A DNA stretch of 64,000 nt from Strix aluco (taxonomy: Eukaryota > Chordata > Aves > Strigiformes > Strigidae). The notes under the pieces were generated by a model. The model worked only from the letters and a program-made list of their open reading frames with translations. It did not search any database and had not been told where the DNA came from. The number at the start of each line of letters is the position of its first letter. The stretch's first letter is position 1. The DNA lies in NCBI RefSeq assembly GCF_031877795.1, contig NC_133971.1, positions 85,336,446 through 85,400,445 on the forward strand, written 5' to 3'. This document shows, one piece after another, positions 32,409 through 44,930 of this stretch. A program made the translations under genes and the position numbers.

Positions 32409-32987
32409 TGTCCTGGTTTTATCTGGGATACAGTTAATTTTTCTTCTTAGCAGCTAGAACAAGTGCTGTGCTTTGGATTCAGTATGGGATTTGGTATGAG
32501 GAGAATGCTGATAATACACTGATGTTTACAGTTGTTCAAGGATTCTCCAACTCCCCATGTCCTGCCCGTGCACAGGTATACAAGAAGCTGGGAGAAAGCA
32601 CAGCCAGAGCACTGGACCCAGACTGCCCAATGAAATATTCCATATCATGTCATGTCATGTTGGTATATAAAGAGGATTGGCTGGGAAGGAGGGTGTTCTC
32701 TCTCGCTTCTGGGATTATGATTGCAGGATCTTGGTGTTTCAGGATCGTTAGCAGGGAACGGGCTGGGTATCAGCTGGCAGGTGGTGAGCAGTCGCATTGT
32801 GCATTACCCATTTGTACTTTCTATTATTGTTATTGTTTTATTTTATTACAATTACTGAATTGTTTTTTATCTCAACTTACGAGTCTTCCTTCACCCCTCC
32901 AATTCCCTTCTCCATTCCCTGGGCTGGGGGGATGGTGAGCAAGCAGCTGCGTGGTATTTGGCTGCTGGCTGGGTTCAAACCACAACA
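32409..32987 (+). mobile_element. Solo LTR of an avian endogenous retrovirus (~0.58 kb), intronic
   Basis: It begins TGTCCTGGTTTTATCTGGGA and ends GGGTTCAAACCACAACA, a widespread bird LTR (consensus recalled as TGTCCTGGTTTTGGCTGGGA...AAACCACGACA). It contains a TATA box (TATATAAAG, 32664-32672), a (TCATG)3 run just before it, and GTGAGCAAGCAGCTGCGTGG near the 3' end. Flanks GTACG and GTAAA agree at 3 of 5 positions, consistent with an old 5-bp target duplication. It lies antisense in the UNC13B intron between exons 34466-34589 and 26750-26806, and no retroviral genes adjoin it. Confidence 0.85.
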
Positions 32988-34160
32988 GTAAAAAAAAACT
33001 GGAAGCGGCTTATAGCAACATCCTACAGGTTGGAAGAACTGGGTGATCACAGCTATTGCCTTCTTCATGGTACAAGCACTGAATCCCTCTCCTACTCCAC
33101 CTTTAAAATTAAAAACTAGCAAGTATAAAGCTCCATCAGCTCCTCCCTGGTTCTCTCCAAGGCCCTTGATCTCACTGCTTCCATTCTGAAGGGGTCATGT
33201 TAACGTTTTTCTTACGTGATGATTTTAGCACCTGTCCCCAAAAACTCCTTTTTACAGCAACTGAGAGAAAGAAATTTCATCCTCTTAAATTTAGACTTTT
33301 TTTTTTTCTCCTTTATAAATTAAAAGGGCAAGCAGAAATGATTACTCCAAATCTGAGCTCAAAGCAAGCAGTCTTTAGCAAATTATGCCTCATGATAATT
33401 CATGCTTACTAGGTATGACAGCACACTGCATCTCAGCAGTTTTGTTTAAAGGTTGTCGTCATCAAGGCCAGAGACAAAGGCCTTCCCTCAGAGCAAGAAA
33501 CACCTAGTGCAAGATGCAGGTTAGCATCACTTCTCTACACATTGCAACCCAAGAAGTCCATTCCAAATACATAGACAACTGCTGAATAGTGAAAACCACT
33601 ATTGTTCTATCCACTACTGGAACAAAAAAACCCCCAGCATCAATTATCCACAGACTGCAAGTTTACTCCAACACAGAGATGAAAAGAAGTTCTGGATCAT
33701 CTCCAAATAATGAGGTTATAGCCCAAACTTCACACTGCCTCCAACTGAGCGTCATCCCCCTGAGCAGCTGGGCATGTGTGACTGACATTTAATCAGTTTC
33801 TGTAGTTTCTCAAAATTGGGGAAGAGTTAATCTTCCATTGTTAAAAAAATCACTACATTCATGACACACATTCATCCAGCACGTCCACACAGCTGAACAA
33901 TTTCATAAAAGACTGCCTTTGAAGGCAAACTATCTGGACATGCTTCCAACTCCCCAACATCAGAGACAGAGAAATCATGCCAGCCCATACTGATGTTAAA
34001 GCCTTCTGGGGGGTAAAAAGGGGGGTGGTGTCATTATAAAGCAAGCACAAATCAACCACATCTATACAGAGAGACACCTGACTAATAGATGACAATAATC
34101 AGGCAAAAGTGTTTACAGGTGGTGTTCTAATGCCATGAAGACAACACTAACTGCCCAACA

Positions 34161-34191
34161 ATCCCACATGCAAATCCCACATGCAAATCCC
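34161..34191. repeat. 13-bp tandem duplication carrying two octamer motifs
   Basis: The unit ATCCCACATGCAA occurs twice in perfect tandem, followed by ATCCC. Each copy completes the octamer ATGCAAAT (34168-34175 and 34181-34188), the POU-factor binding consensus. It lies about 280 bp on the 3' side of exon 34466-34589 in transcript orientation. Confidence 0.85.
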
Positions 34192-34465
34192 TAGTCAATT
34201 CAATTGATATACTTGATGGCAACTCCTTCTGGATCATGGATTTTTAGTTGTTTTTTTTTTCTAGAGTGTGCTCTGTATCTTGCAACCCTACTATAAAAAG
34301 AGCTGCTGTCTTACCTTACTAGGTTACAGTCACATTTTTCCATCCTCAAGCAGGCTACATGCAGGCAAATTTACCTGGACATATGACTCATTAGGTCAAG
34401 GAGACAAGTTACACAGGCAATGGCAACACTTTCTGCTATGAGTCAGGAAGGAGAAAATGCTTTAC

Positions 34466-34589
34466 CGTATGGTCTGTAAGAGGAGGCAGAACAATCAGCT
34501 TCTCCATGGTATTCATTACCACCCTCCAGAGCTCTTTCAGCACCCGTTTCAACACCGTCTTTTCACACACAGTCGCAAACAGTGTCAGG
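34466..34589 (-). CDS. UNC13B: UNC13B exon (MUN domain), [20 protein letters not shown] block
   Basis: This exon has 124 nt: one base completing Asn, then 41 codons [36 protein letters not shown] and LTDHT, ending on a codon boundary. The acceptor is TCCCTGCAG and the donor [35 protein letters not shown] is the UNC13B form (UNC13A: LTLFAKICEK...ELWKLVMNTM). UNC13A can carry a roughly 25-residue insert at the following junction in one splice form; I searched the intron for a similar block and did not find one. Confidence 0.96.
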
Positions 34590-36514
34590 CTGCAGGGAGA
34601 GAGCAAGAACTGAGTAAGTTCAAAGAATGCAATTTGCAAGGAAAAAGGACATGTGTATGGGAGAAGCAGTTTGTCATAACGATTGCTTTAAGGGTAGAAA
34701 TCTTCCCTTTTCATAAAGTACAGCCTGTCTTCACTGTGGACTTGGAGCTCTATCACTGAAGACATTTGGCCAAAGTAGATTATAGACATTTCTGATCCCA
34801 ATCACTTCTACTTATTGACCTCGGGATTACAGAAGGTTTCACTGAATTATGGTGTTTGAATATAGTCCAAATAAGAACAGGCACCATTGAACTGGTTCTC
34901 TTTAAGAAGATACTTCCTGATATATTGGACTTACAGAGTATATAGGAAAAAAATACAAAGAAATATAGAATAATAGGTTTTAAACTTTGAGGGGTTATTA
35001 TAATGATTTTTGTTGAATACCTAAATTAATACTTCCCAAACTGTTATGCAGAAATTCCTGCACAGCTTCTGATAGCTGCTCAAGTCTCTAGATCTTCCAC
35101 TTCTATAACTACCTCAAAGCACTTCTTGGATTTCTCTGTATTTTGTTGCAATTGCATTGACCACCAATCACCTGCCATATGTTTATCTGCTTTTACAGAA
35201 AGAAGTTCTGCTTTATCGCCCCCTTATTCCTCCTTTGTTATTGTATGGGCTATCAAAAAGGCCAAGAAATGTTAGATTCTTCTTCAAAATGATTGTTGGA
35301 CTTTGGCATTTACTGATCACACAGGGAGAACTACAAAACAGGAACTCTGCAGCCAGTAGCAGTGCACAGGCGATAGCTGACTCTTCTACATTGTGTAACA
35401 TCTTCCAGATTTCCCTTCTTCCCATAGCTGGTTAAACAGTAAATGAACAAATCTGAACAGGGACAAGACTGATGTGGATAAGATGTAGGAAGCATCAAAA
35501 AAGACTCTCCTTCTGTAAAGGAGGAAAGAAAATAATCCAGGCTTGGATGATCATAATCAAAATCACTTGCTCCACAGCTGGACAAAAATCCCGTAGCATA
35601 GCAAGTTCCCAGTGATACAGAGGAAGGTGGCTTCGCAGGATTCGTGAAGGCATGCATGGAAAATGCTCAGACGAGAAGGCTCCTAGATGTAATGACTGCT
35701 GCAGAGAGTCACTTTACTACATGGTGACCCAAAAGAAAGATGAGGCAATCAACGCAAAGAGCAACAAAAGAAACTATATATTAAACTTGTAAAGCTTCAC
35801 ATCTCTTGCAGCATTTATTATGAAAATTGATGGAAATTGCTTTCAAAATAAAGAGCTGCTGTGCATCAGCAAGAAGTTTAACTTCTACAGTGATTAAAAA
35901 CTATTTCTCTTTATAGTTCAAGGCTTAGCTGATGAGAATTACGTGCAGTTAGCCACAAAAAGTCCCTGTACAGCTGAATCATGCTGCATGGTGTTAATGG
36001 CAACAGCTAATTAAAGCAATGGATCAAGCTTATGTACATCACATAGTTCAGAAGCTTATTTTCTAGTCAGAGCAGCACCAGGTATGACTAGAACACACAT
36101 GCTTAAAATGACTGGGATAGTGAGTATTGTATGTATCAAGTATGTAAGTATGGTTTGCAATACATTTGCTAATTGTCTACAGTACAATTTGTACAGGAAA
36201 AGAGCCATAGCTAGTAAATTTAGAATTTCAGTCTTTCCCACTACCTGATCAGCAGTTTGTTTTGCTGATTGCTATAATTGCCAGAGGGAGAAGGAGAACT
36301 GAGTGTGTCCTCTGGCACTGAATGAAGGCTGAAGAGGTGATCCAGGGCTTGAGAGAGAGGCAGACATGGGAACAAAAGCCATTCATTCTTCCTGAAAATT
36401 CAGAGGCTGGACAGCTCAAGAGCAATCCAAGAACATGGAGCTATTTTTTCTTCCCCCATCCTGTTCCCAATCCAATGCACTGTATGTGTAACACGTATTT
36501 GAACGTTGCCTTAC
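34590..36514 (-). other. UNC13B: UNC13B intron (1.9 kb)
   Basis: AT-rich, no repeat or extra exon recognised. Confidence 0.85.
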
Positions 36515-36667
36515 TTTCCGTCCAGGAAATCCATCAATGGCCTCAGGACATTATCTGCATCTTGTGCAACTGTGTTTCTGGCATTAGCAGTAACATTTCC
36601 TGTCCCTTTCACTTGACAGAGGATATCAGACATTTGCTTGACACACTCATCGATGCGAGTCTGAAAG
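36515..36667 (-). CDS. UNC13B: UNC13B exon (MUN domain), [16 protein letters not shown] block
   Basis: This exon has 153 nt: one base completing Ser, 50 codons ([50 protein letters not shown]) and AA carried over to make Asn with the next exon. The acceptor is CTGTTCAG|C and the donor GTAAGGC. A second CAG seven bases inside would break the frame. The segment [18 protein letters not shown] is the variable loop of this region and resembles UNC13B more than its paralogues. Confidence 0.96.
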
Positions 36668-39600
36668 CTGAACAGACAGGAGAGAGGCAAAAACAAGATT
36701 ATCAGTGGCAGAGATTTCAGCTCCAGTACATAAGGTAAAATATTGCAAGTCCATAAACCATGCACTCAATTACACACTCTTCCTTCCTGAGATTTGCTGC
36801 TTACTGTATTTATTACCAAGAGGCATGCTATCCAGTTCCTTATGCCCATCATCCACAGACAGCCTACCACATCTGAACATGAAAGACAATCACATTTGAG
36901 AGGATTTTGTTCATTCAACTTGCAAAAAGAAATGATCCATTCCTGATTTCAAGAAACACTGTTACCCTTAGCTCAAAGCACCCTGCTGTATCTTTGCTTT
37001 CTACACAGGGTGTTACACCACAGAGATTAGGATATCGTACAGAGCAATGGCACAACGCATGCACATCTCTGAGCACCCAGGAGTGTATCAGCAGTATGAT
37101 GGTGGGTTATGACCCATCATAGGCTAAGTCTTTAAAATAATAGAGTCAGCCCGAAGGCAGGCACTGACTGAAAACAGTTCACTGCCATACAGTCTGTGCT
37201 ATATCGAAGTGTCAAAATGGGATGTGGGGCTCAGCTGTGCAATGAGCAATGTCACTGTGATGAAGTGACATGCAAGGCATTAAAGCACAGTTACTTTTCC
37301 ATCTCTTACTGCTCAGAGGAGGTTCAAAATGAAATAACACAATGGTTAAAAATGATGAATAGATCAGCAGAGCTGTCAACATATCAATTCAGCAAATAAA
37401 GGAAAATGCTTTGACATTTAAAAGAACAGTTACTAACAACAGGCATTACAAGTGACATTTAGCTATCCACTAATGGCACAGAGGTTTGAAACCAGGAAGA
37501 GGAGTCAGTGCTAGGAGCTGGGGTAAAGATTTAAGATCAGTTACACAGTTTTGGAAGTCAGCTTTATATCTGCATCGGTGGCCTGAACTTCTGCTGTGTG
37601 AGCCACCTAGGACATGTGTGGGTTGGGTGCTAGCATACAACGCCTCTGCCCTGTGGCTTTCACCTTCCTTCTCTACCCCATCACCTCTTTCCTCTCCTGC
37701 ACTGCCACCTCCTTGCTCACTTCTAGCCTGCCTCTCACTGGAGCAATTCCAGAGAGCAATTCCAGAGTTGTCTATCCATATAGCCTCCACTTTCCCCATT
37801 TCTAGCAGAGAGTGGCTTGAGGCAGTCAGTTGTGGCTACAATGACGGCTTAACCAGAGACACAAATCACATCAAATAAAATAGTACCAAGAATTTCCTGT
37901 ACTGCTGACAGTCCCTGTTCTGTAACAGGCTAATCTCACCCCACAGTTCTCCCAAATACTGCATCAGCTGCAGGACCCTGCTTCAAGATGCTGTAAACCC
38001 CCACCCAGGGGATGAAAAAAACCAGAATCCCTTAAAAGATAAACTTAGTATGAGGTAAAAACATCACCAATTATGAAAAATGATAAATCAGTTACTGTGG
38101 CAACAGGTTCACCTGAAAGTGAAGCTTGTGTAGATGTACAGCTTAAAAGGAGCCCTGGAGAGCAGCAAGTTAAAAGAACCTCACCTACGCTGTCAGATAG
38201 GGTCTTCTGCTCCCTAATTTCCGCAGGAATTCCTTCTTTCACTCCTACAGCCTCTAGCAGCTAGCCTTGCATGAAGTACAAACCGTTTCAAGGCTCCTTT
38301 TCTCTATGATAACCTTTAAAGCAGAAAATTCTTCTGTGTCCAGACATAATTCTCTCCCAGCACAAAGCTAGTGAGGCTCTATGGAAGTGTGCTGCTTTCC
38401 CAGCAGGCACAATTATCTTATACAGATGAAGAAAAGTTAAGATCTGCAGCATCAGGTGTGCACAGTGTTGTAGGAGCAACTCTTTACAGACTTTGCAGAG
38501 AATATTGCAGATATCTGTCTTACCTCCCACACTTACATCCTTTAGAAGACCCTGCTTATACAGTAACTGCAGCTCTGTTTTTCATTGCCTATTACTGTTT
38601 AGGAATGAGCGAAGCATCTGAGCCATCTGACTGGCTAAATCTCTTGCTGGCACATCTCCCTGAAACACTGCCTGGTATATATGCTGATACGGAATAATCT
38701 CTTTAAATCATATTTGCAAATGTTGATTGTACCCTAATTGTCATGTAGCAGCGACACCATGTTTCAGATAACAAAATTCACCCCCTAATTATAATTTTTC
38801 ACTCATCCTCCATCTAATTATGAACCTTATCAATTCAATTCAGTTACAGTTTGAATCTCTCAATTTCTTGCTATAGCATCCATTACTCGCAATGGGAACT
38901 CCTCGCTTATCTCCCCACTTAGCTCTGTGTGCTGAAATCCAAAGAGTCGCTGACAAATCTCACCATGATTTTTTGGTCCTAAGTACTGCAAATCTGTAGA
39001 CTGTAGGAGGCCAAGTTGGTACAATTTGCTTTATTCCCCTTGCCCGTGTTTCAGCTATACTACAGTTCACACCTGCATTAATCTTGTTATATAGCACAAC
39101 ATGAAATGAATGGGGTTTATCATGAGAAGTGGATGCTTTTGAAGATCAGTTAGGAGCCCTGTATTTCTAGATTTTGCTTAGTTGACATCTTTTATGGTTC
39201 ACTACAAAATTATTATAAAGTCGAGCGCATTTTTATCCTCAGGTAAATGGTAACATGATTTGCAGTAAAATTTAATTGCCATCAATTACTCTGGCAATAC
39301 TTTAAAGAGCTCCTCCCCTTGAAACATTAGAAAACACCATTCACTGCGAGTCAATCTCAAATTCTAAACCTGTTTCCTTCTTATTCCAATATTCATTTAA
39401 CAATCAGAAATCAGTCAGCTGTTTCATACATTAGAGCAGAACGTTTAAACAAGAGTGTTGCTTCATAAACGCTAAGCTGGAAACTGCTTTCCGAGCAATA
39501 AAGGAGCAGGCAATTCCGTTACTGACAAGCACTACTTAGTGAAAAAAATCTCTCTATGTAATTCAAATACATTTCACAGTTGAGAGATCTCCATGTTACG

Positions 39601-39791
39601 TTTCTAAGCAGAGCAATATAGAAAAGAGAGACTTTAAAAACATTTCTCATTTCTTTAGAAGGTCTCAGTATTTGAAAGACCATGAATTTATAATGTAGTT
39701 GACATGAATTTCTTTTCTCTTCTTAACCTGACTGAATGAGATTAGACAAAAGAAAGGAATGCTTCAAGGACAGGGACCTTGTTACACTCAC
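36668..39791 (-). other. UNC13B: UNC13B intron (3.1 kb)
   Basis: Contains the 13-bp tandem duplication at 37741-37766; otherwise nothing recognised. Confidence 0.85.
37741..37766. repeat. 13-bp perfect tandem duplication
   Basis: GAGCAATTCCAGA is repeated twice without mismatch. Function unknown; probably replication slippage. Confidence 0.85.
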
Positions 39792-39880
39792 CTGTTACCA
39801 AAAACAGCACTCAGCTCATCCAAAACATTGTTCAGCTTCACCTGGAGCTCTTTGAGATGGTCACTTGCTTCTGCATCCAA
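39792..39880 (-). CDS. UNC13B: UNC13B exon (MUN domain), [20 protein letters not shown] block
   Basis: This exon has 89 nt: 29 codons [20 protein letters not shown] and DELSAVFGN, with AG carried into the next exon to make Ser ([13 protein letters not shown]). The acceptor is CCACAG and the donor [21 protein letters not shown] is shared by all UNC13s; VFGNSFQ is the UNC13B form (UNC13A has VFATSFQ). Confidence 0.96.
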
Positions 39881-42800
39881 CTGTGGATGAAAGAAGAGCA
39901 TTTAGCTTGAACCCAGAGGGCAGTCTGCTGTCCTTCACAGTGCTGCTCTACACTGCTGAGGCTACTCGTGATAAGCAGGTGAACTATTACCACTGGACTC
40001 TGCCAGCTAAGATGCTCTCCTCCACTGCCTGCTGCTGTTACAGAAGCTGTGAAATCACCAACATATATTTGCCTAAACAGCAGCAAGTGGTTTCCCCAGG
40101 CTCCAGTACCCTTTGATACCCTTCTGATATTTTTAAAGTTGAGAAAGAAAGTAAATATGAACTCCCTGTGGTAAACAGAGTAAGCAGGCTGAGAAACTAT
40201 CAAGCACTGTGCATTACCTTGGGCTCATGGGTCGTTTCACCCCTCTAAGGGCTTTTCAGACTGGATGTTATTTACTTGTGCACTTCTTCATGCCTGGTCT
40301 TGAAAGATGCTATTTCACCTTCCACCCTGCTATCAAGTATTCAAACTGAAGATTGACCCAGCCACTGCTCCCAGAAGACTGCTCCCCAGCTATTTTGAAA
40401 ATCTGGCCACAATATCACGGCAGGAACTGGTGTGCATAGATCACTTTCGGAGAGCATAATCTCAGCTATGGGTATTTAGCACAAGTAGCTCTACTCTCAC
40501 ATGGAGCCAGACAGCTTTTTCTATACAACTGTTCAGAGGAGACTTCACAAAACGAAGAAAAAGAAGTGCACTACATGGATGCTGCTGACATCTTGGCACA
40601 TTCTGCAAAAAAGTGCTTGCTCCATTATTATCAACCCAAAGACACCTGTTTTTACATTCAACAGTGACCTGTATTGCAGCTGTAGTCATCCCTCCAGCCT
40701 CTAAACAGCCCCTTCTGAGCAACCTACCCGTGTGTATACATAACAATACATGTTGAATGCTTTGGGATCATTTGCTCTGAAAAAGTAACTTGTAAAACAG
40801 ATTTGCCTTTGTATGCAGGCAGGCAAGCTGCTTGTAAAACAAAAACCTTCCAGAAATGTTTGCATTTGGCATTCAGAGCTTCTAAGCTTCTGCTCTAAGG
40901 CAGAGTATCTATTTACAAATGTAATGAGCCAGATACCAGTACACTGGTTAAAAATCAGTTTAGATTTTTACGGTATATCCACACATGCAGCTATACAGGA
41001 TTTGAACTTGACAGGAGTTCCCACTTCTATATTCAGTGCTGAAGCCCTTTTCATATTCCCCAGCACCTGTCAGAGAAATCCAAGCCTTAGGGGATTTGGA
41101 ATCTGATCCGTTCATTTTCCTGCTGTAAGCTGGCATGGAAAACTGACTCTATTAGGCATTTGAACCTATGCTAATGAAACTCCTGGATCAGAATTTTAAA
41201 AATAATTTAAAAAACCCCAAGCAAATGATGATTACTTAAGCCTTATAACTTTAGGCATTGCTGGTTCTGATTATTTTTCCTTTATTAAAGTGAATTTGTA
41301 TTCCTATTACCTTTGTAACTCCCTTGCTATATGAAGGCAGAAGGAAGATAACGGCATGCCAGTCAGCAGTCATTCTGGCCAAGCTTGTAGGTAACAAAAC
41401 AAAACCAGCATCTGTTGGTGGTGGTTTGACTTGCCCCTACATTAATCCTTCCCTTCTCCTACTGTGTAAAGGAGCAAGGAGTCACAAGCTGTCTGGTTTG
41501 CTATCTACAATTAATGGCACTGAACAGTCCTCTGATTTTGGCCATTTCTGGTAGATGTGAGGTAGGACCAGTTAGTTCATGATTCATCAAAACATTTCAA
41601 GTAATGCTTTTCCAGCTCAAAAAAAAAGCGCCATAAGAATTTGGCACAAGACACCTATTCCTCGCTATTGACTTCTACTTCTTTATAAGCTACCAGATGC
41701 ATGTGATACATGTCAAGAGGATGTTTGAGGTCAGCATCAACAACTCATTGCCCTGGTTCATGAACCATGCAATTAATGCCTTGTTTTACTGTGAGGTGAC
41801 TGGAGAGCTCACCATCTAAGCTTCTCCTTGCTATTGTACTTGTTGACTGCAAACTGATCTGGGAGACGAAGAAAGGCTGATTGCCAGCCCTATACTGAAA
41901 GAAGGAACAGCTGGAGCAATGCTTTGCCCAGGTGATGAGCTTCATTATCTCACTCTCCTTCAGAACACCAGCTCACAGCTCTCTGTGTGCAACTGGCAAG
42001 ACAGCTGCTCAGATTTAACTTTGAGGTGCCCAGCCTCACCCTCAGGAAGCCAAACCCTGGTGGTAAGCACTCTGGTTCAGTATTCACGAAGTCCTCTGTC
42101 ATCCTAGAAAGGCTGCTGTCTTCTGAGCAACTGCTACTATGGAAGGAGGAGTCCACAGAATACATTACTGATGGTTAATGCTTAGGTATTGCCATGCTTC
42201 GGCTTGAAAGCAAATTTCAGGGAATTACCTGAGTGTGATTTAAGTCCATTAGGAAGGTGCCAGTACGTGTGTACTACTGTTTTATGCATATATAAATTAC
42301 ATCATGTGGTATAACTGCAAACTATTCTTTGCCAATATGGTGAAGCACTGATAACAGCACGCAAATGAAACAGTGCACGTTTTGTTATTGCTTCTCAGCC
42401 AATGAATTCTAAGCACATCGGCTATCACTGATAGCAGGAAATGCTACTTGGAATGGATGATAAATCTGCCTGCTAGAATAAAGCAGAAAGCAGTGCTAGG
42501 CAGTTGGGTCACTGCCATATGTCACATCCAGACCATTTCTATCAGAAGCTGGAGCTCAGCAGGCTTATGATCTCCATTCTGTGAGTGTATCTAAGATGAT
42601 TCAGAGGAAGAAAGCTAATGAGAAATTCTCTGTACAAAACATGGGACAGTACCCCCAGCAAGGTGGCTTCTGATCTATGAACAAGTGCTCCAATTTCAGT
42701 GGAAATAATGGCTTGTGTGGACATAGTTCTGTGTTTGAGACTAAATGTGTGATACAGAAAACTGAGGCGCATGCAAAGAGGGAAGAGGTAACCCTATATT

Positions 42801-44443
42801 TACATTTCAGGGAAGAAAGGAGGGTCCTGTTAATTTCCTGCAAAGATTTGGGACTTGGCACTTCAGAGAATCCGGGCCTCAATGTCTCATCCAAGCACAT
42901 TCAGGGCTGGAACCTCAAGTTCTCTGCTAATCTGAATGGTGGCATTTAGAGCACAGTGCTATGAACTTCAATTTAGGTCGATCTTCTCCTGTTTCTCTCG
43001 TGGATGAAATGGAACCCATGAATCTAAGGATTTGATGTGATGGGCTTCCAAGTGATATTACTAGTTCTTCTTTGGTTTCTACACACACTGGAGAAGCATG
43101 AGCAACCAGAACTGGAAGGCTTCTCTGCAGCAGGAGAAACATAACTCTTGCCTTCTAGAAGGTTGAAGATGTTAATCAATTCACATCTTAAAGCCAGAGA
43201 ACCTGTGACATCATCAGGTCTGATCTGACGTATCAGCAGATAGACAATTTTGCTCTTCTACCCTATTGTAACTTTATGCAAATTTGTCTGGCTCCAGCTT
43301 GAAATTGCTGACTTTTGCTGCCCCTCCCTCCACTAGCCCCTGGGAGTTCCCCTCTGCAGAGGTGACTGTGAGGCTGGGAGCTCAACAGATCCAACCTCCC
43401 TTTAGGGACTCGCTTGCACGGGATTTTCGTGCATCTCCCCACTTCCCTGTAGGATACAAGAGTAAGGAACCTGACAACAGCTGCCAGCTTCTCAAATACT
43501 AGGGTGACCTTAGCTATAGCATGTGGGATGCTAAAGAGGAGCAATCAGTAAGATACTGCAAATCCTTTGAGAACATTCCTATCAAGTCTTCGCTGTTTCT
43601 AAACTGTCTCACTATTTGTTATTCAGGTGGCTAACTTAGGATTTAAAATGTGGGCTAACCCTGGCTGAGCATTAAGAGAGTTTCCTGAAGCATTAATTGT
43701 ACAGATTAGCTTGAAAGCAAAGACATGAAAATTGTATGATGACAATCTCCTGCTACTAAGCAGCTAATTCTTTGGGTTCCCTAGGCAGTGCTTGTCTCTG
43801 ATATTCACCTCACATGCTTGACTTTGGGGAAAAAAAAAAGTGCAGAAATGTTTTAAACTAGGTTTCCACAGCACATCTAGACTCCAGCAGTGGGCAATGC
43901 AGTACAGCACCTTTTAATTTCAGTGCCATGAGTTCATAACTCATGAAAAGCTAAGGAAAATATCAGACTGCTGAAAGCCACCTCTCTCAAGCAAAATGAA
44001 TGAGAAATGCTTATTCTGGTGCCAGGGACAGCACACAGAGCAGGCTGAAGTCTGCAAGAAAACTGCAGAGGTGGGTAGAAAATGCAGGTCACATTAGGTT
44101 TTATTAGATAATGTAATAGTTAAATAAATGAAACCAAGTTCAGGCACATACTAGCAATGAATCTATATAGACCGCTTTAGCACAGAGCTAAATTACCATC
44201 TCCATTCTCTGGGTCTACTGGAGATGATTCAGAGGAATCAGAGGTTTCAAAAGGTATTCACGTACCCAATTTCTGCCCAGGACTCACCCCCCAATTCCAC
44301 TGTTCACTACGCTTTTAATGCTACCCGCCACTGCATGTATGCTGCCTTTTCAAAACATGCTTCAGGAATGTCTGAGAATGCTACTACGCTACAGCGAAGC
44401 TGTTTTGATCCCGTGAGATCAACACAGTTCAGAAGGGAAATAG

Positions 44444-44481
44444 AAGTATTAATTATAAATTAAAGTATTAATTATAAATTC
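44444..44481. repeat. 19-bp tandem duplication
   Basis: AAGTATTAATTATAAATTA is followed directly by AAGTATTAATTATAAATTC, 18 of 19 matching. AT-rich, no coding role. Confidence 0.85.
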
Positions 44482-44859
44482 TAAAAATCATTCCAGATAC
44501 TTCTTTCTGTGTGTGCATGTGTATAAATATATATATATGCCTTGAGATCTCAAGAACAGACCCAAGAGAATCCCTCCACACAGAACTCTCTAAAGCTCTG
44601 CTGCTGAATTTACTGTTTCTGACTAGTAATGTTGACCCACCACATGATGTAAACACATTAAATTCAGAGATGCTGGGCAATTTTTGCCCTGTTTTGTGCC
44701 TTCAGAGTACTAACAGTTGGAAAAAGAATAAGAGAAGTCGGGGCAAAGATACCATTCCTCATTTGAGGAAAAAAAGTAAAGGAAGACACTATATCAAGGA
44801 GTCCCATCTCAAGAAATAGTACTGGGCAAGTGCTTCTGTTCCATGTTTTGCCATTATAC

Positions 44860-44930
44860 TGCAGGGTGACTATGGGTGAGCCCTGTCCCTTCATTTCCCT
44901 TGCTACAAAAAGGAATAAGTGATAGGATTT
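44860..44930 (+). mobile_element. Possible short MIR-family fragment
   Basis: GGGTGACTATGGGTGAGCCC, TGTCCCTTCATTTCCCTTGC and TACAAAAAGGAATAAGTGAT resemble the MIR3-type string TGACCTTGGGCAAGTC...CTGTAAAATGGGGATAATGA. It is short and diverged. Confidence 0.3.

Larger units (their letters stand above)
26807..34465 (-). other. UNC13B: UNC13B intron (7.7 kb) with antisense solo LTR
   Basis: Contains the solo LTR 32409-32987 and the octamer pair at 34161-34191. In UNC13A this position can host an optional insert; none was recognised here. Confidence 0.85.

Noticed and set aside
32468..32938. 156-codon plus-strand open frame, longest in the window
   Set aside because: It lies inside the intronic solo LTR and reads through LTR landmarks such as the TATA box; not a gene.
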